Shown here piece after piece: positions 49,971-62,300 of a stretch of 64,000 nucleotides of DNA. This stretch comes from Hydractinia symbiolongicarpus. Taxonomy: Eukaryota > Cnidaria > Hydrozoa > Anthoathecata > Hydractiniidae. Where the stretch lies: the NCBI RefSeq assembly GCF_029227915.1, contig NC_079880.1:4900001-4964000 (forward strand). The letters are read 5' to 3'. The notes under the pieces are model-generated. The model saw nothing but the letters and a program-made list of their open reading frames with translations, ran no database searches and was not told the origin of the DNA. How positions within the stretch are numbered: position 1 is the first letter of the stretch; the number at the start of each line of letters is the position of its first letter. Position numbers and translations under genes: made by a program.

Positions 49971-50780
49971 CAGCGTCTCATCAAAAATGAAAACATTTTT
50001 AAAAACTACAAGTCTCATGCGTTTTAGTGGTGAAAAGATAATTTAAAAAATCGTTTTGGAAATGAGTTTACTCACAGGGTACTTTCTTTGTATACATTCG
50101 ACTATACGGGCCAAGCCCGGGATTTACGGGAAATCGCGGGTTTTCGTTTGCTGGCGATTAAACCACTTTCATTAAGCGTCTCATCAAAAATGAAAACATT
50201 TCTGAAAACTACAAGTCTCATGCGTTTTAGTGGTAAAAAATAATTTAAAAAATCGTTCGGGAAATGAGTTTACTCACAGGGTACTTTCTTTGTATACATT
50301 CGACTACACGGGCCAAGCCCGGGATTTACGGGAAATCGCGAGATTTCGTTTGCCGGCGATTAAACTTCTTTTATTCAGCGTCTCATCAAAAATGAAAACA
50401 TTTTTAAAAACTACAAGTCTCATGCGTTTTAGTGGTGAAAAGATAATTTAAAAAATCGTTTTGGAAATGAGTTTACTCACAGGGTACTTTCTTTGTATAC
50501 ATTCGACTATACGGGCCAAGCCCGGGATTTACGGGAAATCGCGGGTTTTCGTTTGCTGGCGATTAAACCACTTTCATTAAGCGTCTCATCAAAAATGAAA
50601 ACATTTCTGAAAACTACAAGTCTCATGCGTTTTAGTGGTAAAAAATAATTTAAAAAATCGTTCGGGAAATGAGTTTACTCACAGGGTACTTTCTTTGTAT
50701 ACATTCGACTACACGGGCCAAGCCCGGGATTTACGGGAAATCGCGAGATTTCGTTTGCCGGCGATTAAACTTCTTTTATA
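49971..50780 (+). repeat. Two copies of a dimer unit (405 bp)
   Basis: CAGCGTCTCATC at 49971 and 50376 starts two successive 405-bp units with the shared variants AAAAGATAATTT, TCGTTTTGG and AAATCGCGAGATTTCG. 405 is one base short of two monomers, because the spacer reads GGTAAAAAATAATTT. Confidence 0.75.
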
Positions 50781-53700
50781 CAGTGTCTCATCAAAAATGA
50801 AAACATTTTTGAAAACTACAAGTCTCATGCGTTGTAGTGGTGAAAAAATAATTTAAAAAATCGTTCCGAAAATGAGTTTACTCACAGGGTACTTTCTTTG
50901 TATATATTCGACTATACGGGCCAAGCCTCGGATTTACGGAAAAACGCGGGATTTCGTTTGCCGGCGATTAAACCTCTTTCATTAAGCGTCTCATCAAAAA
51001 TAAAAACATTTTTGAAAACTACAAGTCTCATGCGTTGTAGTGGTGAAAAAATAATTTAAAAAATCGTTCGGGAAATGAGTTTACTCCCTGGGTACTTTCT
51101 TTGTATACTTTTGACTATACGGGCCGAGTCCGGGATTTACGGGAAATCGCGGATTTTCGTTTGCCGGCGATTAAACTTCTTTTATTCAGGGTCCCATCAA
51201 ATATGAAAATATTTTTGAAAACTACAAGTCTCATGCGTTTAGTGGTAAAGAAAATAATATAAAAAATCGTTCGGGAAATGAGTTTACTCACTGGGTACTT
51301 TCTTTGTATACTTTTGACTATACGGGTCGAGTCCGGGGTTTACGGGAAATGGCGGGTTTTCGTTTGCCGTCGATTAAACTTCTTTTATTCAGCGTCTCAT
51401 CAAAAATGAAAACATTTTTAAAAACTACAAGTCTCATGCGTTTTAGTGGTTAAAAGATAATTTAAAAAATCGTTTTGGAAATGAGTTTACTCACAGGGTA
51501 CTTTCTTTGTATACATTCGACTATACGGGCCAAGCCCGGGATTTACGGGAATTCGCGGGTTTTCGTTTGCTGGCGATTAAACCACTTTCATTAAGCGTCT
51601 CATCAAAAATGAAAACATTTCTGAAAACTACAAGTCTCATGCGTTTTAGTGGTAAAAAAATAATTTAAAAAATCGTTCGGGAAATGAGTTTACTCCCTGG
51701 GTACTTTCTTTGTATACTTTGGACTATACGGGCCGAGTCCGGGATTTACGGGAAATCGCGGATTTTCGTTTGAGGGCGATTAAACTTCTTTTACTCAGCG
51801 TCTCATCAAAAATGAAAACATATTTGAAAACTACAAGTCTCATGCGTTTTAGTGGTGAAAAAAAAATTTAAAAAATCGTTCGGGAAATGAGTTTACTCCC
51901 TGGGTACTTTCTTTGTATACATTCGACTATACGGGCCAAGCCCCAGATTTACGGGAAAACGCGGGATTTCGTTTGCCGGCGATTAAACCTCTTTCATTAA
52001 GCGTCTCATCAAAAATGAAAACATTTTTGAAAACTACAAGTCTCATGCGTTTTAGTGGTGAAAAAAAATAATTAAAAAATCGTTCGGGAAATGAGTTTAC
52101 TCACTGGGTACTTTCTTTGTATACATTCAACTATACGGGCCAAGCCCGCGATTTACGGGAAATCGCGGATTTTCGTTTGAGGGCGATTAAACTTCTTTTA
52201 CTCAGCGTCTCATCAAAAATGAAAACATATTTGAAAACTACAAGTCTCATGCGTTTTAGTGGTGAAAAAAAAATTTAAAAAATCGTTCGGGAAATGAGTT
52301 TACTCCCTGGGTACTTTCTTTGTATACATTCGACTATACGGGCCAAGCCCCGGATTTACGGGAAAACGCGGGATTTCGTTTGCCGGCGATTAAACTTCTT
52401 TTATACCGTGTCTCATCAAAAATGAAAACATTTTTGAAAACTACAAGTCTCATGCGTTGTAGTGGTGAAAAAATAATTTAAAAAATCGTTCTGAAAATGA
52501 GTTTACTCACAGGGTACTTTCTTTGTATATATTCGACTATACGGGCCAAGCCTCGGATTTACGGAAAAACGCGGGATTTCGTTTGCCGGCGATTAAACCT
52601 CTTTCATTAAGCGTCTCATCAAAAATGAAAACATTTTTGAAAACTACAAGTCTCATGCGTTTTAGTGGTGAAAAAATAATTTAAAAAATCGTTCGGGAAA
52701 TGAGTTTACTCCCTGGGTACTTTCTTTGTATACTTTTGACTATACGGGCCGAGTCCGGGATTTACGGGAAATCGCGGATTTTCGTTTGCCGGCGATTAAA
52801 CTTCTTTTATTCAGGGTCCCATCAAATATGAAAATATTTTTGAAAACTACAAGTCTCATGCGTTTAGTGGTAAAGAAAATAATATAAAAAATCGTTCGGG
52901 AAATGAGTTTACTCACTGGGTACTTTCTTTGTATACTTTTGACTATACGGGTCGAGTCCGGGGTTTACGGGAAATGGCGGGTTTTCGTTTGCCGTCGATT
53001 AAACTTCTTTTATTCAGCGTCTCATCAAAAATGAAAACATTTTTAAAAACTACAAGTCTCATGCGTTTTAGTGGTTAAAAGATAATTTAAAAAATCGTTT
53101 TGGAAATGAGTTTACTCACAGGGTACTTTCTTTGTATACATTCGACTATACGGGCCAAGCCCGGGATTTACGGGAATTCGCGGGTTTTCGTTTGCTGGCG
53201 ATTAAACCACTTTCATTAAGCGTCTCATCAAAAATGAAAACATTTCTGAAAACTACAAGTCTCATGCGTTTTAGTGGTAAAAAAATAATTTAAAAAATCG
53301 TTCGGGAAATGAGTTTACTCCCTGGGTACTTTCTTTGTATACTTTGGACTATACGGGCCGAGTCCGGGATTTACGGGAAATCGCGGATTTTCGTTTGAGG
53401 GCGATTAAACTTCTTTTACTCAGCGTCTCATCAAAAATGAAAACATATTTGAAAACTACAAGTCTCATGCGTTTTAGTGGTGAAAAAAAAATTTAAAAAA
53501 TCGTTCGGGAAATGAGTTTACTCCCTGGGTACTTTCTTTGTATACATTCGACTATACGGGCCAAGCCCCGGATTTACGGGAAAACGCGGGATTTCGTTTG
53601 CCGGCGATTAAACCTCTTTCATTAAGCGTCTCATCAAAAATGAAAACATTTTTGAAAACTACAAGTCTCATGCGTTTTAGTGGTGAAAAAAAATAATTAA

Positions 53701-53930
53701 AAAATCGTTCGGGAAATGAGTTTACTCACTGGGTACTTTCTTTGTATACATTCAACTATACGGGCCAAGCCCGCGATTTACGGGAAATCGCGGATTTTCG
53801 TTTGAGGGCGATTAAACTTCTTTTACTCAGCGTCTCATCAAAAATGAAAACATATTTGAAAACTACAAGTCTCATGCGTTTTAGTGGTGAAAAAAAAATT
53901 TAAAAAATCGTTCGGGAAATGAGTTTACTC
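50770..53930 (+). repeat. Two copies of an 8-monomer higher-order unit (about 1625 bp)
   Basis: 50.77-52.39 kb and 52.39-53.93 kb share in order the TTTTATAC(A/C)GTGTCTC, AAGCCTCGGATTTACGG, CAGGGTCCCATC, GGTTAAAAGATAA, GGGAATTCGCGGG, ACATATTTGAAAAC and ACATTCAACTATACGG variants, offset 1625 bp. The ACATATTTG variant then also appears in a neighbouring position of each unit. Confidence 0.8.
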
Positions 53931-55885
53931 ACTGGGTACTTTCTTTGTATACATTCGACTATACGGGCCAAGCCCGCGATTTACGGGAAATCGCGGGATT
54001 TCGTTTGCCGGCGATTAAACCTCTTTTAATAAGCGTCTCATCAAAAATGAAAACATTTTTGAAAACTACAAGTCTCATGCGTTTTAGTGGTGAAAAAAAA
54101 TAATTAAAAAATCGTTCGGGAAATGAGTTTACTCCCTGGGTACTTTCTTTGTATACTTTTGACTATACGGGCCGAGTCCGGGGTTTACGGGAAATGGCGG
54201 GTTTTCGTTTGCCGGCGATTAAACCTCTTTCATTCAGAGTCTCATCAAAAATGAAAACATTTTTAAAAACTACAAGTCTCATGCGTTTTAGTGGTGAAAG
54301 AAAAATTTAAAAAATCGTTCGCGAAATGAGTTTACTCCCTGGGTACTTTCTTTGTATATATTCGACTATACGGGCCAAGCCCCGGATTTACGGGAAAACG
54401 CGGGATTTCGTTTGCCGGCGATTAAACCTCTTTCATTAAGCGTCTCATAAAAAATGAAAACATTTTTGAAAACTACAAGTCTTATGCGTTTTAGTGGTGA
54501 AAAAATAATTTAAAAAATCGTTCGGGAAATGAGTTTACTCCCTGGGTACTTTCTTTGTATACTTTTGACTATACGGGCCGAGTCCGGGATTTGCGGGAAA
54601 TCGCGGATTTTCGTTTGCCGGCGATTAAACCACTTTCATTAAGCGTCTCATCAAAAATGAAAACATTTCTGAAAACTACAATTCTCATGCGTTTTAGTGG
54701 TAAAAAAATAATTTAAAAAATCGTTCGGGAAATGAGTTTACTCACAGGGTACTTTCTTTGTATACATTTGACTATACGGGCCAAGCCCGGGATTTACGGG
54801 AAATCGCGGGATTTCGTTTGCCGGCGATTAAACTTCTTTCATTAACCCTCTCATCAAAAATGAAAACATTTTTGAAAACTTCAAGTCTCATGCGTTTTTG
54901 TGGTGAAAAAAAAAATTAAAAAATCGTTCGGGAAATGAGTTTACTCCCTGGGTACTTTCTTTGTATACATTCGACTATACGGGCCAAGCCCGCGATTTTC
55001 GGGAAATCGCGGGATTTCGTTTGCCGGCGGTTAAACCTCTTTTAATAAGCTTTTCAGCAAAAATGAAAACATTTTTGAAAACTACAAGTCTCATGCGTTT
55101 TAGTGGTGAAAAAATAATTTAAAAAATCTTTCGGGAAATGAGTTTACTCCCTGGGTACTTCCTTTGTATACTTTTGACTATACGGGTCGAGTCCGGGGTT
55201 TACGGGAAATGGCGGGTTTTCGTTTGCCGTCGATTAAACTTCTTTTATTCAGCGTCTCATAAAAAATGAAAACATTTTTAAAAACTACACGTCTCATGCG
55301 TTTTAGTGGTGAAAAGATAATTTAAAATATCGTTTTGGAAATGAGTTTACTCACAGGATACTTTCTTTGTATACATTCAACTATACGGGCCAAGCCCGGG
55401 ATTTACGGGAAATCGCGGGTTTTCGTTTGCTGTCGATTAAACCACTTTCATTAAGCGTCTCATCAAAAATGAAAACATTTCTGAAAACTACAAGTCTCAT
55501 GCGTTTTAGTGGTAAAAAAATAATTTAAAAAATCGTTCGAGAAATGAGTTTACTCACAGGGTACTTTCTTTGTATACATTCGACTACACGGGCCAAACCC
55601 GGGATTTACGGGAAATCGCGGGATTTCGTTTGCCGGCGATTAAACATCTTTCATTAACCCTCTCATCAAAAATGAAAACATTTTTGAAAACTTCAAGTCT
55701 CATGCGTTTTTGTGGTGAAAAAAAAAAATTAAAAAATCGTTCGGGAAATGAGTTTACTCCCTGGGTACTTTCTTTGTATACATTCGACTATACGGGCCAA
55801 GCCCGGGATTTACGGGAAATCGCGGGATTTCGTTTGCCGGCGATTAAACCTCTTTTAATAAGCGTCTCAGCAAAAATGAAAGCAT

Positions 55886-55990
55886 TTTTGAAAACTACAA
55901 GTCTCATGCGTTTTAGTGGTGAAAAAATAATTTAAAAAATGTTTTTATTTTTGATGAGACGCTTAATGAAAGAGGTTTAATCGCCGGCAA
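55886..55990. other. Right orientation switch (plus to minus)
   Basis: Plus-oriented satellite reaches TTTAAAAAAT and is followed at once by GTTTTTATTTTTGATGAGAC, which is minus-oriented satellite. AAAAAT (55935-55940) fits both sides, a six-base overlap typical of microhomology joining. The inverted arms are separated by about 50 bp. The monomer types on the two sides differ (AATAAGCG with AGCAAAAATG on the left, CATTAAGCG with AAAACGCGG on the right), so this does not look like a recent fold-back of neighbouring units. Confidence 0.85.
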
Positions 55991-57359
55991 ACGAAATCCC
56001 GCGTTTTCCCGTAAATCCGGGGCTTGGCCCGTATAGTCGAATGTATACAAAGAAAGTACCCAGGGAGTAAACTCATTTCCCGAACAATTTTTTAAATTTT
56101 TTTTTCACCACTAAAACGCATGAGACTTGTAGTTTTCAAAAATGTTTTCATTTTTGATGAGAGGGTTAATGAAAGAAGTTTAATCGCCGGCAAACGAAAT
56201 CCCGCGATTTCCCGTAAATATCGGGCTTGGCCCGTGTAGTCGAATGTATACAAAGAAAGTACCCTGTGAGTAAACTCATTTCCCGAACGATTTTTTAAAT
56301 TATTTTTTTACCACTAAAACGCATGAGACTTGTAGTTTTTAGAAATGTTTTCATTTTTGATGAGACGCTTAATGAAAGTGGTTTAATCGCCAGCAAACGA
56401 AAACCCGCGATTTCCCGTAAATCCCGGGCTTGGCCTGTATAGTCGAATGTATACAAAGAAAGTATCCTGTGAGTAAACTCATTTCCAAAACGATTTTTTA
56501 AATTATCTTTTCACCACTAAAACGCATGAGACTTGTAGTTTTTAAAAATGTTTTCATTTTTGATGAGACGCTGAATAAAAGAAGTTTAATCGACGGCAAA
56601 CGAAAACCCGCCATTTCCCGTAAACCCCGGACTCGACCCGTATAGTCAAAAGTATACAAAGAAAGTACCCAGGGAGTAAACTTATTTCCCGAACGATTTT
56701 TTATATTATTTTCTTTACCACTAAACGCATGAGACTTGTAGTTTTCAAAAATATTTTCATATTTGATGGGACGCTGAATAAAAGAAGTTTAATCGCCGGC
56801 AAACGAAAATCCGCGATTTCCCGTAAATCCCGGACTCGGCCCGTATAGTCAAAAGTATACAAAGAAAGTACCCAGGGAGTAAACTCATTTCCCGAACGAT
56901 TTTTTAAATTATTTTTTCACCACTAAAACGCATGAGACTTGTAGTTTTCAAAAATGTTTTCATTTTTGATGATACGCTTAATGAAAGAGGTTTAATCGCC
57001 GGCAAACGAAATCCGCGTTTTCCCGTAAATCCGGGGCTTGGCCCGTATAGTCGAATATATACAAAGAAAGTACCCAGGGAGTAAACTCATTTCCCGAACG
57101 ATTTTTTAAATTTTTCTTTCACCACTAAAACGCATGAGACTTGTAGTTTTCAAAAATGTTTTCATTTTTGATGAGACGCTTAATGAAAGAGGTTTAATCG
57201 CCGGAAAACGAAAACCCTCGATTTCCCGTAAATCCCGGTCTTGGCCCGTATAGTCGAATGTATACAAAGAAAGTACCCAGTGAGTAAACTCATTTCCAGA
57301 ACGATTTTTTAAATTATTTTTTCACCACTAAAACGCATAAGACTTTTAGTTTTCAAAAA

Positions 57360-59160
57360 TGTTTTCATTTTTGATGAGACGCTTAATGAAAGTGGTTTAA
57401 TCGCCAGCAAACGAAAACCCGCGATTTCCCGTAAATCCCGGGCTTGGCCCGTATAGTCGAATGTATACAAAGAAAGTACCCTGTGAGTAAACTCATTTCC
57501 AAAACGATTTTTTAAATTATCTTTTCACCACTAAAACGCATGAGACTTGTAGTTTTTAAAAATGTTTTCATTTTTGATGAGACGCTGAATAAAAGAAGTT
57601 TAATCGCCGGCAAACGAAAACCCGCCATTTCCCGTAAACCCCGGACTCGGCCCGTATAGTCAAAAGTATACAAAGAAAGTACCCAGGGAGTAAACTCATT
57701 TTCCGAACGATTTTTTCAATTATTTTTTCACCACTACAACGCATGAGACTTGTAGTTTTCAAAAATGTTTTCATTTTTGATGAGACGCTTATTAAAAGAG
57801 GTTTAATCGCCGGCAAACGAAATCCCGCGATTTCCCGTAAATGCCGGGCTTGGCCCGTATAGTCGAATGTATACAAAGAAAGTACCCAGGGAGTAAACTC
57901 ATTTCCCGAACGATTTTTTAATTTTTTTTTTCACCACTAAAACGCATGAGACTTGAAGTTTTCAAAAATGTTTTCATTTTTGATGAGACGTTTAATGAAA
58001 GAAGTTTAATCGCCGGCAAACGAAATCCCGCGATTTCCCGTAAATCGCGGGCTTGGCCCGTATAGTCGAATGTATACAAAGAAAGTACCCAGTGAGTAAA
58101 CTCATTTCCCGAACGATTTCTTAATTATTTTTTTTCACCACTAAAACGCATGAGACTTGTAGTTTTCAGAAATGTTTTCATTTTTGATGAGACGCTTAAT
58201 GAAAGTGGTTTAATCGCCAGCAAACGAAAACCCGCGATTTCCCGTAAATCCCGGGCTTGGCCCGTATAGTCGAATGTATACAAAGAAAGTACCCTGTGAG
58301 TAAACTCATTTCCAAAACGATTTTTTAAATTATCTTTTCACCACTAAAACGCATGAGACTTGTAGTTTTTAAAAATGTTTTCATTTTTGATGAGACGCTG
58401 AATAAAAGAAGTTTAATCGCCGGCAAACGAAAACCCGCCATTTCCCGTAAACCCCGGACTCGGCCCGTATAGTCAAAAGTATACAAAGAAAGTACCCAGG
58501 GAGTAAACTCATTTTCCGAACGATTTTTTCAATTATTTTTTCACCACTACAACGCATGAGACTTGTAGTTTTCAAAAATGTTTTCATTTTTGATGAGACG
58601 CTTATTAAAAGAGGTTTAATCGCCGGCAAACGAAATCCCGCGATTTCCCGTAAATGCCGGGCTTGGCCCGTATAGTCGAATGTATACAAAGAAAGTACCC
58701 AGGGAGTAAACTCATTTCCCGAACGATTTTTTAATTTTTTTTTTCACCACTAAAACGCATGAGACTTGAAGTTTTCAAAAATTTTTTCATTTTTGATGAG
58801 ACGTTTAATGAAAGAAGTTTAATCGCCGGCAAACGAAATCCCGCGATTTCCCTTAAATCGCGGGCTTGGCCCGTATAGTCGAATGTATACAAAGAAAGTA
58901 CCCAGTGAGTAAACTCATTTCCCGAACGATTTCTTAATTATTTTTTTTCACCACTAAAACGCATGAGACTTGTAGTTTTCAGAAATGTTTTCATTTTTGA
59001 TGAGACGCTTAATGAAAGTGGTTTAATCGCCAGCAAACGAAAACCCGCGATTTCCCGTAAATCCCGGGCTTGGCCCGTATAGTCGAATGTATACAAAGAA
59101 AGTACCCTGTGAGTAAACTCATTTCCAAAACGATTTTTTAAATTATCTTTTCACCACTAA
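57360..59160 (-). repeat. 4-monomer higher-order unit (813 bp), two copies and a partial third
   Basis: The sequence AATGAAAGTGGTTTAATCGCC near 57.39, 58.20 and 59.01 kb marks successive 813-bp units with the shared variants GACGTTTAATGAAAG, AAATCGCGGGCTTGG and CACTACAACGCATG. The first two units are almost identical (CCCGTAAATCGC against CCCTTAAATCGC is one difference). Confidence 0.8.
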
Positions 59161-59329
59161 AACGCATGAGACTTGAAGTTTTCAAAAATGTTTTCATTTT
59201 TGATGAGACGTTTAATGAAAGAAGTTTAATCGCCGGCAAACGAAATCCCGCGATTTCCCGTAAATCGCGGGCTTGGCCCGTATAGTCGAATGTATACAAA
59301 GAAAGTACCCAGTGAGTAAACTCATTTCC

Positions 59330-62300
59330 GGAACGATTTCTTAATTATTTTTTTTCACCACTAAAACGCATGAGACTTGTAGTTTTCAGAAATGTTTTCA
59401 TTTTTGATGAGACGCTTAATGAAAGAGGTTTAATCGCCGGCAAACGAAATCCCGCGTTTTTCCGTAAATCCGGGGCTTGGCCCGTATAGTCGAATATATA
59501 CAAAGAAAGTACCCAGGGAGTGAACTCATTTCCCGAACGATTTTTTAAATTTTTCTTTCACCACTAAAACGCATGAGACTTGTAGTTTTCAAAAATGTTT
59601 TCATTTTGGTGAGACGCTTAATGAAAGTGGTTTAATCGCCAGCAAACGAAAACCCGCGATTTCCCGTAAATCCCGGGCTTGGCCCGTATAGTCGAATGTA
59701 TACAAAGAAAGTACCCTGTGAGTAAACTCATTTCCAAAACGATTTTTTAAATTATCTTTTCACCACTAAAACGCATGAGACTTGTAGTTTTTAAAAATGT
59801 TTTCATTTTTGATGAGACGCTGAATAAAAGAAGTTTAATCGACGGCAAACGAAAACCCGCCATTTCCCGTAAACCCCGGACTCGACCCGTATAGTCAAAA
59901 GTATACAAAGAAAGAACCCAGGGAGTAAACTCATTTCCCGAACGATTTTTTATATTATTTTCTTTACCACTAAACGCATGAGACTTGTAGTTTTCAAAAA
60001 TATTTTCATATTTGATGGGACACTGAATAAAAGAAGTTTAATCGCCGGCAAACGAAAATCCGCGATTTCCCGTAAATCCCGGACTCGGCCCGTAAAGTCA
60101 AAAGTATACAAAGAAAGTACCCAGGGAGTAAACTCATTTCCCGAACGATTTTTTAAATTATTTTTTCACCACTAAAACGCATGAGACTTGTAGTTTTCAA
60201 AAATGTTTTCATTTTTGATGAGACGCTTAATGAAAGAGGTTTAATCGCCGGCAAACGAAATCCCGCGTTTTCCCGTAAATCCGGGGCTTGGCCCGTATAG
60301 TCGAATGTATACAAAGAAAGTACCCTGTGAGTAAACTCATTTTCGGAACGATTTTTTAAATTATTTTTTCACCACTACAACGCATGAGACTTGTAGTTTT
60401 CAAAAATGTTTTCATTTTTGATGAGACACTGAATAAAAGAAGTTTAATCGCCGGCAAACGAAAACCCGCCATTTCCCGTAAACCCCGGACTCGGCCCGTA
60501 TAGTCAAAAGTATACAAAGAAAGTACCCAGTGAGTAAACTCATTTCCGGAACGATTTCTTAATTATTTTTTTTCACCACTAAAACGCATGAGACTTGTAG
60601 TTTTCAGAAATGTTTTCATTTTTGATGAGACGCTTAATGAAAGAGGTTTAATCGCCGGCAAACGAAATCCCGCGTTTTTCCGTAAATCCGGGGCTTGGCC
60701 CGTATAGTCGAATATATACAAAGAAAGTACCCAGGGAGTGAACTCATTTCCCGAACGGATTTTTAAATTTTTCTTTCACCACTAAAACGCATGAGACTTG
60801 TAGTTTTCAAAAATGTTTTCATTTTGGTGAGACGCTTAATGAAAGTGGTTTAATCGCCAGCAAACGAAAACCCGCGATTTCCCGTAAATCCCGGGCTTGG
60901 CCCGTATAGTCGAATGTATACAAAGAAAGTACCCTGTGAGTAAACTCATTTCCAAAACGATTTTTTAAATTATCTTTTCACCACTAAAACGCATGAGACT
61001 TGTAGTTTTTAAAAATGTTTTCATTTTTGATGAGACGCTGAATAAAAGAAGTTTAATCGACGGCAAACGAAAACCCGCCATTTCCCGTAAACCCCGGACT
61101 CGACCCGTATAGTCAAAAGTATACAAAGAAAGAACCCAGGGAGTAAACTCATTTCCCGAACGATTTTTTATATTATTTTCTTTACCACTAAACGCATGAG
61201 ACTTGTAGTTTTCAAAAATATTTTCATATTTGATGGGACACTGAATAAAAGAAGTTTAATCGCCGGCAAACGAAAATCCGTGATTTCCCGTAAATCCCGG
61301 ACTCGGCCCGTAAAGTCAAAAGTATACAAAGAAAGTACCCAGGGAGTAAACTCATTTCCCGAACGATTTTTTAAATTATTTTTTCACCACTAAAACGCAT
61401 GAGACTTGTAGTTTTCAAAAATGTTTTCATTTTTGATGAGACGCTTAATGAAAGAGGTTTAATCGCCGGCAAACGAAATCCCGCGTTTTCCCGTAAATCC
61501 GGGGCTTGGCCCGTATAGTCGAATGTATACAAAGAAAGTACCCTGTGAGTAAACTCATTTTCGGAACGATTTTTTAAATTATTTTTTCACCACTACAACG
61601 CATGAGACTTGTAGTTTTCAAAAATGTTTTCATTTTTGATGAGACACTGAATAAAAGAAGTTTAATCGCCGGCAAACGAAAACCCGCCATTTCCCGTAAA
61701 CCCCGGACTCGGCCCGTATATTCAAAAGTATACAAAGAAAGTACCCAGGGAGTAAACTCATTTTCCGAACGATTTTTAAATTATTTTTTTACCACTACAA
61801 CGCATGAGACTTGTAGTTTTCAAAAATATTTTCATTTTTGATGAGAGGGTTAATGAAAGAAGTTTAATCGCCGGCAAACGAAATCCCGCGATTTCCCGTA
61901 AATCCCGGGCTTGGCCCGTGTAGTCGAATGTATACAAAGAAAGTACCCAGGGAGTAAACTCATTTCCCGAACGATTTTTTAAATTATTTTTTCACCACTA
62001 AAACGCATGAGACTTGTAGTTTTCAAAAATGTTTTCATTTTTGATGAGACGCTTAATGAAAGATGTTTAATCGCCGGCAAACGAAATCCCGCGTTTTCCC
62101 GTAAATCCGGGGCTTGGCCCGTATAGTCGAATGTATACAAAGAAAGTACCCTGTGAGTAAACTCATTTTCGGAACGATTTTTTAAATTATTTTTTCACCA
62201 CTACAACGCATGAGACTTGTAGTTTTCAAAAATGTTTTCATTTTTGATGAGACACTGAATAAAAGAAGTTTAATCGCCGGCAAACGAAAACCCGCCATTT

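Larger units (their letters stand above)
26009..55940 (+). repeat. Satellite array, central block part 2, plus orientation (about 147 monomers)
   Basis: Continuation of the plus-oriented 203-bp satellite from the right flank of the transposon to the right inversion junction. Local higher-order periods seen from repeated marker variants are 1827 bp (9 monomers) at 36.2-40.6 kb, 1216 bp (6) at about 42.0-44.4 kb with a related copy near 47.0-48.2 kb, 4868 bp (24) linking 40.0-41.2 with 44.9-46.1 kb, 405 bp (2) at 49.97-50.78 kb and 1625 bp (8) at 50.77-53.93 kb. A useful marker is CGTCTCAGCAAAAATG in place of CGTCTCATCAAAAATG, found for example near 28.47, 35.37, 36.38, 38.21, 40.04, 42.26, 43.48, 44.90 and 47.34 kb. 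No gene is present. Confidence 0.97.
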
